Shown: positions 8,297-18,096 of the stretch, one piece after another | How positions within the stretch are numbered: position 1 is the stretch's first letter | Layout of the letters: every line of letters starts with the position of its first letter | NCBI RefSeq assembly: GCF_947489355.1 | Contig: NZ_CANLDD010000024.1 | Location: forward strand, 1-59,928 | DNA: 59,928 nt | Reading direction: 5' to 3' | DNA from: an uncultured Microbulbifer sp. | Lineage (GTDB): Bacteria > Pseudomonadota > Gammaproteobacteria > Pseudomonadales > Cellvibrionaceae | Notes under the pieces: generated by a model | Told to the model about the DNA's origin: nothing | Database searches by the model: none | What the model saw: the letters and a program-made list of their open reading frames with translations, nothing else | Made by a program: the position numbers and the translations under genes

Positions 8297-9004
8297 ATGA
8301 ACATGCGTATTTTGATAATAGAGGATGATCACGACATATTGCGCCTGTTGCGCATGAATCTGGAGGCACTGGGATACTCGGTCACCTCCTGTGACAATGG
8401 GGAGCAGGGGCTGATGCGGGCCCTCAACCAGAAATTCAACCTGTTGGTGCTCGATGTGATGCTGCCGGGTCTGGATGGGCTGGAGATCTGCCGCCGCCTG
8501 CGGGACGCCGGCAATGCCCTCCCAATTCTGATGCTTACCGCGCGCAACTCCGAACTGGATCGGGTGCTGGGGCTTGAAATGGGCGCCGATGACTACCTTC
8601 CCAAGCCCTTTGGTGTACGGGAGCTGCAGGCACGCGTCAAGGCCCTGTTGCGTCGTACCGCACTGAACGCCCAGGCGAAAGACCGCGAGGATTGTGTGAT
8701 CACCTGTGGTCGCCTGCACATCGACTGCACTAAACGGCTCGCAACGCTGGATTTGCGCCCACTGGAACTGACGGCGCGGGAGTTCGACCTGCTTTGCTAC
8801 CTTGCCAGCCACCCGGGCAGGGTATTTCGCCGAGCGCAGATTCTGGACGCGGTCTGGGGCTACCAGCACAGCGGTTACGAGCACACGGTGAATTCCCATA
8901 TCAATCGCCTGCGCAGCAAACTGGAGTGTAACCCTTCGCAACCGGAGTATGTGCTGACGGTATGGGGTGTGGGTTATAAGTTCAATGATGCAATTTCTGC
9001 GTGA
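8297..9004 (+). CDS. OmpR/PhoB-family response regulator
   Basis: This 235-residue two-component regulator has a receiver domain with the acidic pair E9/D10/D11 in RILIIEDDHD, phospho-acceptor D53 in LLVLDVMLPG, the switch threonine in L-M-L-T-A-R and the lysine in Y-L-P-K-P-F. A C-terminal winged-helix domain follows, with E-L-T-A-R-E-F-D-L-L and V-N-S-H-I-N-R-L-R. ATG at 8297 (or the second ATG at 8303) fits the domain start; longer in-frame extensions do not resemble the family. It overlaps the kinase gene by 20 bases, so the two are translationally coupled. The stimulus is unknown; the spondin genes directly upstream are plausible targets. Confidence 0.92.
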   Translation: MNMRILIIEDDHDILRLLRMNLEALGYSVTSCDNGEQGLMRALNQKFNLLVLDVMLPGLDGLEICRRLRDAGNALPILMLTARNSELDRVLGLEMGADDYLPKPFGVRELQARVKALLRRTALNAQAKDREDCVITCGRLHIDCTKRLATLDLRPLELTAREFDLLCYLASHPGRVFRRAQILDAVWGYQHSGYEHTVNSHINRLRSKLECNPSQPEYVLTVWGVGYKFNDAISA

Positions 9005-10472
9005 TGCTTTCTTTCGGCGCCTGGCACTGCTGCTGTTATGCAGTTTTGTGGTTGTGGGCGTGCTGTTTCTGCTGTTGATGCGCTATGTGGTCAGCGCACA
9101 TCAAAATGAAGTGGCGCAGAACCTGCACCGCGATCTGGCTCGCCACCTGGTCGATCAACATCCATTATTAATCGACGGCCAGCCGGATAAAGAGGGCCTT
9201 TATCACCTGTTTCACAACCTGATGGTATTGGGCCCGAACTTCGAATTCTACCTGCTGGACCCACAGGGCGAAGTGCTCGCCTATTCTGCCGATCCGGCCC
9301 AGATCAAGCGCCGGCATATTGAAGTCGGGCCTATTCACACTTTTCTCGACAGCCCCACTGAAATTCAGCGCACAATATACGGTGCGGACCCCCGCGACCG
9401 CGAGCGGCGCAAGGTCTTTTCCGCGGCCCCAGTGAAGCGGGATGGCCAGCTTAAAGGCTATATGTACGTGATTATTGGCAGTGAGATATTCGATGATGTG
9501 GCGCAGGGGGTGTGGCAGAACCAGATCCTGCGTTGGGTAGTGGTGGTTTTCCTCGGTGGCCTGATACTTAGCTTGATCGCTTCTTTGTGGGTATTTGGCC
9601 TGCTCACCCGCCCACTGCGGCAACTCACTGGGGATATGCAGCGCTTTCGTGCCGCTGGCCTGCAACAGGAGCTGCCGCCAACTCCCTGGGATGCCAATGC
9701 CAACGATGTGGTTCACCGCCTGGGCAGTGCCTTCAATGCACTGTCTGCATCGTTGCGGGAGCAGTACTTGCGTATAAAAACCGTCGATGAAATGCGCCGC
9801 GAACTGTTGGCCCACATCTCTCACGACCTGCGCACACCGCTTTCGTCCTTGCGGGGATATCTGGAAACCTGGCTGATCAAACGCGAAGAACTGCACCCGG
9901 ACGATAGCCGGTACTATGTGGAGACGGCTTATCGCAATAGCAAAAAGGTGAATCGGCTGGTGGAGCAGTTGTTTGAACTGGCCTGTCTGGAGAGTGCCGA
10001 TGTACCGATGAACTTCGAGGCAATCGTGCTTGCGGAATTGGTACAGGACGTACTGCAGAAATTTGCTCTAAAAGCCCGCCAGCACTGTGTACGAATGGAG
10101 GTGACCCCGCAAGACTCAACCATTGTCGTACACGGTGATATTGAAAAACTCGAACGGGTTTTCTCCAACCTGATGGAAAACGCCTTGCGTCATTGCGAGG
10201 CTGGTGACGAGGTCATTGTGCAATTGCAGCCCCGCGGTGAACAAGTACTGGTCAGTGTAAAGGACAGCGGCAGCGGAATACCCGCCGATGATCTGCCACA
10301 TATATTTGAGGCTCATTACAGGGCTGCCAACAGCGTGTCCGACAGCGGCGGGCAGGGCGGGCTCGGGCTTGCAATCACCAAAAGGCTGCTGGCACTGCAC
10401 CAGGTCGATATCAGTGTGCATAGCAGGGAAAATCACGGTACCGCCTTTGAGTTTCAACTGCGCTGTAGTTGA
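8985..10472 (+). CDS. Sensor histidine kinase
   Basis: This is a 495-residue inner-membrane kinase partnered with the preceding regulator. The first transmembrane helix spans about residues 10-32 (RLALLLLCSFVVVGVLFLLL), a periplasmic sensor region of roughly 150 residues follows, and the second helix is near 185-210. Then come HAMP, HisKA with phospho-acceptor H280 in AHISHDLRTP, and a HATPase domain with N-L-M-E-N-A-L-R-H, D-S-G-S-G-I-P and G-L-G-L-A-I-T. ATG at 8985, or its neighbour at 8988, lies within the regulator's last codons. The periplasmic part has no domain I recognise. Nothing in the sequence identifies its ligand. Confidence 0.92.
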   Translation: MMQFLRDAFFRRLALLLLCSFVVVGVLFLLLMRYVVSAHQNEVAQNLHRDLARHLVDQHPLLIDGQPDKEGLYHLFHNLMVLGPNFEFYLLDPQGEVLAYSADPAQIKRRHIEVGPIHTFLDSPTEIQRTIYGADPRDRERRKVFSAAPVKRDGQLKGYMYVIIGSEIFDDVAQGVWQNQILRWVVVVFLGGLILSLIASLWVFGLLTRPLRQLTGDMQRFRAAGLQQELPPTPWDANANDVVHRLGSAFNALSASLREQYLRIKTVDEMRRELLAHISHDLRTPLSSLRGYLETWLIKREELHPDDSRYYVETAYRNSKKVNRLVEQLFELACLESADVPMNFEAIVLAELVQDVLQKFALKARQHCVRMEVTPQDSTIVVHGDIEKLERVFSNLMENALRHCEAGDEVIVQLQPRGEQVLVSVKDSGSGIPADDLPHIFEAHYRAANSVSDSGGQGGLGLAITKRLLALHQVDISVHSRENHGTAFEFQLRCS

Positions 10473-10925
10473 GATTCATTGCACTAGACATGCTCTGGTA
10501 TTTCGGTTTGCGGCCTCTGGGCATCCCGGTATTTTTCTTATGCTACAGAGGTATGGTGTGACACCTGGCCCTCCTGCTGGGATCTGCTTGGCCTCCCGTA
10601 CCCCCACAAAACCTATACTTGAATCTATCCGGAAGGGTATGCGAACGGCAGGGAAATGTCCTGAGGCCCTTGGATCAGCCGGGGCTGTTTTTGTGAGACC
10701 GGAACAGGGCAGCCAAATAGCCCGGGCCCGCGGGCTCCGCTGCTGCTGCATACCTTCGCACCCCGGCGGCACCGCTACAGGGATATTCTGATTTGCGCGC
10801 AGCTTCCTGAAAAATATAAAGAAGATCTTGGACTTTGACGGCTTCAAACCTATGATAGAAGCCCCGTTTTGGGCCGGTAAATGAGTCCAATTGCGTTAAA
10901 AATCCCTGTTACGGTCCGATAAGGC
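10473..10925. other. Spacer upstream of relA
   Basis: This is about 450 bases without a supported gene. It contains a candidate relA promoter at 10828-10856. The remainder shows no clear coding frame, repeat or strong terminator. Confidence 0.4.
10828..10856 (+). promoter_or_regulatory. Candidate relA promoter
   Basis: TTGGAC at 10828-10833 and TATGAT at 10851-10856 are separated by 17 bases, with the -10 matching the sigma-70 consensus in five of six positions. It lies 69 bases upstream of the relA start. Confidence 0.45.
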
Positions 10926-13175
10926 ATGGTTCAAGTCAGAAAACATCATTCCTACGGTGTTGAGTGCGAACTCGATTTGGAGTCCTGGCTGCGCCATATG
11001 CAGAAACTGGCCGGGCTGGATGGCGCGCAGGTTGTGACGCTGCGCCGTGCTGCTGAGATGAGTGCCGAGGCGGAGCAGCGGGCCATAGTGGCGGAAAACA
11101 TCTGGGCGGAAGGTGCCAGTAGTTTTGCCACCGGGCTGGAAATGGCCGAGATACTGGCCGACCTGCAAATTGATTCCGAGGCACTGGTCGCCGCTGTACT
11201 GTATCGAGCGGTGCGGGAAAAACGCCTGCAACTCGGGCAGGCGGAAGAGGCATTTGGCCCGGTAGTGACCAAGCTGATTCGCGGAGTCTTGCGTATGGCT
11301 GCGATCCGCAGCCGCAGTGCGGGTACCGGTGATGAGGGCAGAGGCGGTGCTGTAGAGGAGCATTCGGAGAATATCCGCCGCATGTTGGTGGCGCTGGTGG
11401 ATGATGTGCGGGTGGCATTAATCAAGCTTGCGGAGCGCACCTGCGCGATTCGCGCGGCAAAGAATGCCGAGCAGGCTAAGCGCACACGCGTGGCCAGGGA
11501 AGTGGCCGATATTTACGCCCCCCTTGCGCACCGTTTGGGTATTGGTCATATCAAGTGGGAGCTGGAGGATCTTTCGTTTCGCTATCTGGAACCGGAAGAT
11601 TACCAACAGATTGCCCACCTGTTGGATGAGAAGCGCCTGGCGCGGCAAAAATATATCGATGCGGTCTTGGACCTGCTCCGTGGCGAGCTGGCGCGTGCGG
11701 ATATTGAGGGGGATGTTTACGGCCGGGCAAAGCATATTTACAGTATCTGGCGCAAGATGCGCCACAAGAATATAGGTTTCTCACAGGTATACGATATTCG
11801 TGCAGTACGGATACTGGTGCCTACGGTACGGGACTGTTATGCGGTGTTGGGGATAGTGCATAATTTATGGCGCAACATACCCAACGAGTTTGATGATTAC
11901 ATCGCCTCCCCCAAGGAAAATGGCTATCGCTCTTTGCACACTGCGGTGATCGGGCCCGAGCGCAAGGTACTGGAGGTGCAGATCCGCACCTTCGCCATGC
12001 ACGAGGAGGCCGAGTATGGGGTCTGTGCACACTGGCGTTACAAGGGCACCGATCTGAAGAAAAGTGGCGGCCAGGACAGCTATGAGCAGAAAATTTCCTG
12101 GCTGCGCCAGGTCCTCGACTGGCACGAGGAAGTGGGTGGGAATCCGCTGCGGGATGACTTGCGAACCAGTGATGTTGATACGCGTATTTACGTATTTACC
12201 CCGGATGGGCATGTCGTGGATTTACCCAGCGGCGCCACGCCTTTGGATTTCGCCTACAAGATTCACACTGAAATCGGTCATCGCTGCCGCGGTGCCAAGG
12301 TGGATGGGCGTATAGTGCCTCTCAATCACGCATTGCGTACTGCCAACCAAGTGGAAATTCTCACCAGCAAACGGGAGGCCCCTAGCCGCGACTGGCTGTC
12401 TTCGGGCATGGGCTATATCACAACTTCGCGGGCGCGCGCCAAAATTATCCACTGGTTCAAGCAGCAGGCACGGGACCAGAATATTGCCGATGGACGCGGC
12501 ATTCTCGATAGCGAGTTCAAGCAATTGGCGCTGGCAGAGTTCGATTTTGAGAAACTTGCGGCCAAGATGAATATGTCTTCACTGGAGGATCTCTATGCGG
12601 CTGTGGGTGCCGGAGATATTGGTGTTGGCCAGGTTTTGAATGCCGCCCAGCGCATGGTCAAGGTGGTAAATGTGGACCAGGTGCCTTCGCTAACGGCACC
12701 GGTTGCCAGGGGGGAGGGCAAGGCGGACGTCTATATCGATGGCGTCGGCAACCTGCTCACCCATATTGCACGCTGCTGCAACCCCTTGCCGGGTGACGAC
12801 ATTATGGGTTATATCACGCTCGGCCGGGGGGTCTCTATTCATCGCAAAGACTGTGCCAATATGCTGCGTATGCAGGCGGAGGAATCCGATCGGGTGTTAC
12901 AGGTGAGTTGGGCAGAGAAGCCGCAGGAACTCTATGCGGTGGAAATTGTGATCGAGGCTTACGACCGCCATGGCCTGCTGCGCGATGTCACAGTGATGCT
13001 GGATAGCTATAAGGTCAATGTCACTACCATGCAAACCAGATCCAATAAGCACAGACACACCGTGGAAATGGTGCTCACTGCAGAGATCCACAACTTTGAA
13101 GAATTGAGCCGCGTGCTACACCGCATCAACCGCCTGCCCAATGTCGCTTCGGCAAAGCGGCGCATGCTGCACTGA
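10926..13175 (+). CDS. relA: (p)ppGpp synthetase RelA
   Basis: This is the 749-residue ribosome-associated alarmone synthetase of the stringent response. The N-terminal hydrolase domain is degenerate: where active enzymes have an L-H-D motif, residues 92-94 read L-Y-R, so this is RelA rather than SpoT. The synthetase domain follows, with Y-G-R-A-K-H-I-Y-S-I-W and Y-D-I-R-A-V-R-I and the G-Y-R-S-L-H-T motif (roughly residues 260-370). TGS (about 420-480), a zinc-finger-like domain with A-R-C-C-N-P-L-P-G-D, and a C-terminal ACT domain complete the protein. The start M-V-Q-V-R matches other RelA proteins. mazG follows after 12 bases, so the two are probably co-transcribed. Confidence 0.96.
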   Translation: MVQVRKHHSYGVECELDLESWLRHMQKLAGLDGAQVVTLRRAAEMSAEAEQRAIVAENIWAEGASSFATGLEMAEILADLQIDSEALVAAVLYRAVREKRLQLGQAEEAFGPVVTKLIRGVLRMAAIRSRSAGTGDEGRGGAVEEHSENIRRMLVALVDDVRVALIKLAERTCAIRAAKNAEQAKRTRVAREVADIYAPLAHRLGIGHIKWELEDLSFRYLEPEDYQQIAHLLDEKRLARQKYIDAVLDLLRGELARADIEGDVYGRAKHIYSIWRKMRHKNIGFSQVYDIRAVRILVPTVRDCYAVLGIVHNLWRNIPNEFDDYIASPKENGYRSLHTAVIGPERKVLEVQIRTFAMHEEAEYGVCAHWRYKGTDLKKSGGQDSYEQKISWLRQVLDWHEEVGGNPLRDDLRTSDVDTRIYVFTPDGHVVDLPSGATPLDFAYKIHTEIGHRCRGAKVDGRIVPLNHALRTANQVEILTSKREAPSRDWLSSGMGYITTSRARAKIIHWFKQQARDQNIADGRGILDSEFKQLALAEFDFEKLAAKMNMSSLEDLYAAVGAGDIGVGQVLNAAQRMVKVVNVDQVPSLTAPVARGEGKADVYIDGVGNLLTHIARCCNPLPGDDIMGYITLGRGVSIHRKDCANMLRMQAEESDRVLQVSWAEKPQELYAVEIVIEAYDRHGLLRDVTVMLDSYKVNVTTMQTRSNKHRHTVEMVLTAEIHNFEELSRVLHRINRLPNVASAKRRMLH

Positions 13176-13187
13176 GGAGGGGGGCAA

Positions 13188-14018
13188 GTGCAAGACGAAT
13201 ACTCGCTGGAAGACCTGCTATACCTGATGTCCCGGCTGCGCAATCCCAGGAGCGGCTGCCCCTGGGATTTGAAACAGACATTTGCCAGCATAGCGCCCTG
13301 TACGATTGAAGAGGCCTATGAAGTAGCCGAGGCCATCGAAGCCGCGGACTACGAGCATTTGCGCGAGGAGCTGGGCGATCTGCTGTTTCAGGTCATCTTT
13401 TATGCCCAACTGGGCCGGGAGCAGGGCTGTTTCGATTTTGCACACATTGTCGATACCCTGGTGCGCAAACTTGTGCGCAGGCACCCCCATGTATTTCCCG
13501 ATGGCACCCTTGACTGTGAGGCCGACGCTGGCGATGTGGATGCGGTGCAGGTGAAGCGAAACTGGGAGGCGATCAAGGCCGCCGAGCGCAATGTCAAAGG
13601 TGAAGCCGGAGTCCTGGCCGGGGTGGCGGTGGGACTGCCAGCGATGACACGTGCGGCCAAATTACAGAAACGCGCTGCGCAAGTCGGTTTCGATTGGCCG
13701 GATATCCAGGGTGTGCTCGATAAAATCGAGGAGGAGATTGCCGAACTGCGCGAAGCTGTGGCGCTAGGTGATCGACGGCACGTGGAGGAAGAGCTGGGTG
13801 ATCTGGTATTTTCCTGTGTGAATGCCGCGCGTCACCTGAAGTTAGATCCGGAGGCGATACTGCGTCGCAGCAATCGCAAATTCGAGCGACGCTTTGGTGC
13901 TGTGGAGGCAGCGCTACAGACCCAGGGGCGTCGGTTTGCGGATGCTAGCCTGCGGGAACTCGACCGGCTTTGGAAGCGGGCGAAAGCGGAGCAGGCGCCC
14001 GAACCCCGCAATCCCTGA
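13188..14018 (+). CDS. mazG: Nucleoside triphosphate pyrophosphohydrolase MazG
   Basis: This 276-residue enzyme hydrolyses NTPs to NMP and pyrophosphate and is linked to control of (p)ppGpp levels. It has two tandem MazG domains. The first has E-E-A-Y-E-V-A-E-A-I and E-E-L-G-D-L-L-F-Q (about residues 40-70), and the second has E-E-E-I-A-E-L-R-E-A and EEELGDLVFSCVNAARHL (about 180-215). The start is GTG at 13188, preceded by a strong GAGGAGGGGGG ribosome site. It follows relA by 12 bases, which fits a shared transcript with a stringent-response role. Confidence 0.95.
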   Translation: MQDEYSLEDLLYLMSRLRNPRSGCPWDLKQTFASIAPCTIEEAYEVAEAIEAADYEHLREELGDLLFQVIFYAQLGREQGCFDFAHIVDTLVRKLVRRHPHVFPDGTLDCEADAGDVDAVQVKRNWEAIKAAERNVKGEAGVLAGVAVGLPAMTRAAKLQKRAAQVGFDWPDIQGVLDKIEEEIAELREAVALGDRRHVEEELGDLVFSCVNAARHLKLDPEAILRRSNRKFERRFGAVEAALQTQGRRFADASLRELDRLWKRAKAEQAPEPRNP

Positions 14019-14147
14019 CGCAAAACCTCAATGGGTTGGGGGTTTGATCGAAAGCCACCGGGCCCCGCGCTTGACCGGAGCTGTGTGATTTTACGGGAAT
14101 GGGATGGTATAAGCAGCAATCTTGCTCAATTTTGGGTCTGCGTGTAA

Positions 14148-14861
<714 letters not shown>

Positions 14862-14882
14862 TTTGTCGGTGACGCTTTGTCT

Positions 14883-14909
14883 AAAAAGCTCCCGCACGGG
14901 GGCTTTTTT
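14883..14909 (+). terminator. Rho-independent terminator after adk
   Basis: AAAAAGC (14883-14889) pairs with GCTTTTT (14902-14908), and CCC pairs with GGG inside, giving a GC-rich hairpin followed by a T-run. The A-run on the other side means it could work in both directions. Confidence 0.8.
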
Positions 14910-15030
14910 ATATTTCTCCACTGCGCCTTTGGCAGATTATCAGCACTTCTATACCTTGTAATTATGTCTTTAGTCATTAAGAGTTTTGGCGGGTTTTCCT
15001 GACAAATTTACCGTTCAGACGGGTCCAATT

Positions 15031-16029
15031 ATGTCCACGGCAGTAATCTTGATGAATCTGGGCACGCCCGCACAGCCGACTGCTGCTGCAGTGAGACGAT
15101 TTCTGCGGGAGTTCCTCTCTGATCCCCGTGTTGTTGAAATCCCCCGCCCACTCTGGCTCACAATATTGAACTGCCTGGTTTTGCCATTTCGTCCCAAGCG
15201 AATCGCACCCGCCTATAGGGGTATCTGGAACTGTGGTGTGGATGGCGCTCGGGTTGAAGGTTCCCCGCTTCTCTACTATACACGCACACAGGCCGAGTTA
15301 TTACAGGAGTATTTTCGCAGTAACGGGCGGAATCTTGTGGTTGAGTGCGCTATGACCTACGGCGGTCCACGGTTACACCAGGTGGTGGAGTCATTGTGCA
15401 AAAAAGGGATTGAATCCTTTATTGTTTTCCCATTGTATCCACAATATTCAGCCACGACCACAGCGGCTATTTACGATCAAGTGGCGCAGATTTTTCTTAA
15501 GAGCCGCGATATGCCAGATATTTCGCTGATCAGGGATTATTATCAAAATCCCCTCTATATCAACGCCCTCGCCAATTCCGTGCGCGAGCATTGGCAGAAG
15601 AGCGGGCCGGCTGAAAAACTCCTGCTGTCATTTCACGGTATTCCCAAGATCAATACTGAGAAAGGCGATCCCTATTATCGGCACTGCCTTGAGACCGCGC
15701 GCTTGTTGGCGGAGCAGTTACAAATTGCAGGAGACCGCTGGCAGGTCAGCTTCCAGTCCCGTTTTGGCAAAGCGGAATGGTTGCAGCCCTATACAGATAA
15801 AACACTTATGGCATGGGGGACACGCGGCGTGGCTTCCGTGGACGTGATCTGTCCCGCGTTCTCGGCGGATTGCCTGGAAACCCTGGAAGAAATTTCGGTA
15901 GAGAATCGCGCTATTTTTCTCGACGCAGGGGGAAGTGAATACCGATATATTCCCGCGTTGAACCTGCGCAGGGATCATATTGAGGCGCTAGCTTCAGTGG
16001 TTGAGAACCGCTTGCCGGGGCCAAAATAA
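15031..16029 (+). CDS. hemH: Ferrochelatase
   Basis: This 332-residue enzyme inserts ferrous iron into protoporphyrin IX in the last step of heme synthesis. Family motifs are V-I-L-M-N-L-G-T-P near the start, M-T-Y-G-G-P-R, FPLYPQYSATTTAA, the catalytic histidine in L-L-S-F-H-G-I-P-K, F-Q-S-R-F-G-K-A-E-W and the conserved glutamate in C-L-E-T-L-E-E. ATG at 15031 gives the usual short N-terminus; an in-frame TTG 45 bases upstream is less likely. It stands alone between the adk terminator and a 265-base spacer. Confidence 0.95.
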   Translation: MSTAVILMNLGTPAQPTAAAVRRFLREFLSDPRVVEIPRPLWLTILNCLVLPFRPKRIAPAYRGIWNCGVDGARVEGSPLLYYTRTQAELLQEYFRSNGRNLVVECAMTYGGPRLHQVVESLCKKGIESFIVFPLYPQYSATTTAAIYDQVAQIFLKSRDMPDISLIRDYYQNPLYINALANSVREHWQKSGPAEKLLLSFHGIPKINTEKGDPYYRHCLETARLLAEQLQIAGDRWQVSFQSRFGKAEWLQPYTDKTLMAWGTRGVASVDVICPAFSADCLETLEEISVENRAIFLDAGGSEYRYIPALNLRRDHIEALASVVENRLPGPK

Positions 16030-16118
16030 TATCCATCACTGCTCCAAATAGAGCTGCTGTGGTGAAATTTGATAAGAAAATATACTTTTTCCCCGAAAAG
16101 CACTTATTTATTTGCTTT

Positions 16119-16148
16119 TTGACTTGCAATACCGGATATTTTTATTAA
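16119..16148 (+). promoter_or_regulatory. Candidate promoter of the histone-H1-like gene
   Basis: TTGACT at 16119-16124 and TATTAA at 16143-16148 are separated by 18 bases in an AT-rich stretch about 150 bases before the start codon. The -10 match is only partial. Confidence 0.35.
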
Positions 16149-16294
16149 GTTTGATATGGTTGTATCGAAATAGGCGGTGCGGCGCTATGCGTAAGTAATA
16201 AAAACAGCCCATTGTAGTTTTTATTCGATAGCAAAAAGGCAATGCTGCCGGCACACTTTCGGAAGTACTTCTTTTTTCAGTGAGGAGACAAGGG

Positions 16295-17068
16295 ATGGCA
16301 AGAGTAGCGAAAAAGAGTACGCGGGCGACTAGTTCGACCACGGCGTCGCCAATAGTCGCAAAAGCGCAGAAGGCGCTGGTCGCAGCGAACAAGTCATTGG
16401 AGGCACAGCTGGCTCGCGTGGCAAAGGCCAAAGCCCGTGCCAAAAAAAGTAAATCGGCAACAGTGAAGGCCTCGCTGGCCAACGCCAATAGCAAAGCGAA
16501 AGCTATGCGCGTCAAGCTGGCTGTGGTCAAGATAGATCTCGCCAAAGCCAATGCCATGGACGCGGTACGCGCTGCAGAAGTGGCTGCTAAAGAGAAGGTT
16601 GCGGCTTTGTCCGATAGTCTCTCTGCCAAGGCGAATAAGGATCTGGCGGCGGCCTTGAAGGCGTTTGAAAGCCGCTGGATGAAAACCCGCGCCAAGGTAC
16701 ATGCCAGAAAAATCAAGGCAGCCGAGAAAAAAGCCGAAGCTAAAGTGAAAACAGCCGCGAAGAAAGCGGCAGTAAAAACCAAAGCGTTAGAGAAGAGAGC
16801 GGCAGCCAAGCTCAAGGCGGAAGCCAAAAAGCCCACTGCGAAGAAAAAGACCACTGCCAAGAAAACGGTCAAGGCAAAGAAAGTAGGCCGTCCAAAGAAA
16901 GCCACCACAGCGGCGAAGCCGGCAAAACGAGCTGGTCGGCCCAAGAAAGCCACCAGGGCCACTGCGGCGAAACGAGTGGGTCGCCCCAAAAAGACCGCGG
17001 CTAAGGCCACCCGAGCAACCAAGAAAACGGCGGCTCGCCGTGGCCGTCCGCGCAAGAAGGCAGCCTGA
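16295..17068 (+). CDS. Histone-H1-like, AT-hook DNA-binding protein (AlgP-like)
   Basis: This is a 257-residue, extremely basic protein dominated by lysine and alanine. Residues 1-130 are a long helical region without aromatic clusters, and 130-190 form a K-A-E-A/K-T-A-A repeat region like AlgP and eukaryotic linker histone tails. The last 65 residues hold four AT-hook cores: V-G-R-P-K-K, A-G-R-P-K-K, V-G-R-P-K-K and R-G-R-P-R-K. It probably binds AT-rich DNA in the nucleoid and may influence transcription of envelope genes, as AlgP was proposed to do in Pseudomonas. ATG at 16295 follows GAGGAG. Two hairpins follow the stop. Confidence 0.82.
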   Translation: MARVAKKSTRATSSTTASPIVAKAQKALVAANKSLEAQLARVAKAKARAKKSKSATVKASLANANSKAKAMRVKLAVVKIDLAKANAMDAVRAAEVAAKEKVAALSDSLSAKANKDLAAALKAFESRWMKTRAKVHARKIKAAEKKAEAKVKTAAKKAAVKTKALEKRAAAKLKAEAKKPTAKKKTTAKKTVKAKKVGRPKKATTAAKPAKRAGRPKKATRATAAKRVGRPKKTAAKATRATKKTAARRGRPRKKAA

Positions 17069-17082
17069 TTCAGTTCCGCTCA

Positions 17083-17100
17083 ACCGCTCTGTTGAGCGGT
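17083..17100 (+). terminator. Short hairpin after the H1-like gene
   Basis: ACCGCTC (17083-17089) pairs with GAGCGGT (17094-17100) across a 4-base loop. No T-run follows at once, so it may act together with the stronger terminator downstream. Confidence 0.5.
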
Positions 17101-17124
17101 GAGACTTGATCGGCTTTTCGTGAA

Positions 17125-17151
17125 CCCCGGCTGCGGCCGGGGTTTTCTGTT
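17125..17151 (+). terminator. Rho-independent terminator after the H1-like gene
   Basis: CCCCGGC (17125-17131) pairs with GCCGGGG (17136-17142) across a 4-base loop, followed by TTTTCTGTTT. Confidence 0.85.
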
Positions 17152-17391
17152 TAAGGTGGCGGGCAGTGATTCCCTGGCAATTAACAAGGGCCTCCTGAGC
17201 CCAACCGATCGCCTCTTTTGAAAGACCAGTGGAAGTGTGGGTATCTCATGTGGTTCAGAGCCCATGCTGGCATCACCCCGTGCCGTTATGGGGCCGAGAA
17301 ATTCTCTGGCTGCGGGGATAATAAATTACATGACTCCCTGTTATGGCCGTGCCACAATGCCCGGCTCGCAATTTCCCGCTTTGAGACAGCT

Positions 17392-18093
17392 GTGAAGATT
17401 CTCGCCTTGGATACCACCTCCGGCGCCTGTTCTGTAGCCTGCTATAGCAATGGCCAGATAGCCGCGCGTTTCGTGCAAGCGGAACGCGGCCACACCCAAC
17501 GACTGTTGCCAATGGTGGATGAGGTACTGGTCGATGCGGGCATTGCGCTTTCCGATCTTGATGCCGTCGCAGTCAGCCGCGGTCCCGGTTCATTCACCGG
17601 GCTGCGTATAGCCATCAGTTGCGCCCAGGGTCTGGCATTTTCCGCCGATTTACCTGTAGTGCCTGTATCCAGCCTGTCCGCCCTCGCACTTGGTGCCAGG
17701 CGCACACACCCAGAGTGGGGGGATGCCCCAATTGTGTCGATGTTGGATGCCCGTATGGGGCAGGTTTACTGGGGTGTTTTCACAGCACAGTCGCCCAATG
17801 ACAGCCTGTTGCCCGAGGCGGTAAAGAGCCCTGAGCAGGTTGTGTTGTCTCTGCAGGAGGCAACACTTTCCGCTCCACTGTATGGGGCCGGCCCAGGTTG
17901 GCACTACGATCGCCTGCGCGCGGTTCCCATTGCAAGTATTGATCAGAATGTCCCGATTCGCGCGGAGGATATCCTACAGTTGGCGATGCCCTTGTGGCAG
18001 GCGGGCGCGGCAATAACCGCCGATGCACTGGAACCCAGGTATCTGCGTAACCAAATCACTTGGCAAAAGCGACAAAAAATTCGATCCCGGTAG
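17392..18093 (+). CDS. tsaB: tRNA t6A37 biosynthesis protein TsaB
   Basis: This 233-residue protein is the non-catalytic ASKHA-fold partner of TsaD in forming threonylcarbamoyladenosine at tRNA position 37. It starts (V/M)KILALDTTSGACSVAC, then has R-G-H-T-Q-R-L-L-P-M, S-R-G-P-G-S-F-T-G-L-R and D-A-R-M-G-Q-V-Y-W. GTG at 17392 gives the standard K-I-L-A-L-D-T start; longer in-frame extensions are not family-like. It is followed 3 bases later by uppP, so the two are coupled. Confidence 0.94.
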   Translation: MKILALDTTSGACSVACYSNGQIAARFVQAERGHTQRLLPMVDEVLVDAGIALSDLDAVAVSRGPGSFTGLRIAISCAQGLAFSADLPVVPVSSLSALALGARRTHPEWGDAPIVSMLDARMGQVYWGVFTAQSPNDSLLPEAVKSPEQVVLSLQEATLSAPLYGAGPGWHYDRLRAVPIASIDQNVPIRAEDILQLAMPLWQAGAAITADALEPRYLRNQITWQKRQKIRSR

Positions 18094-18096
18094 CCC

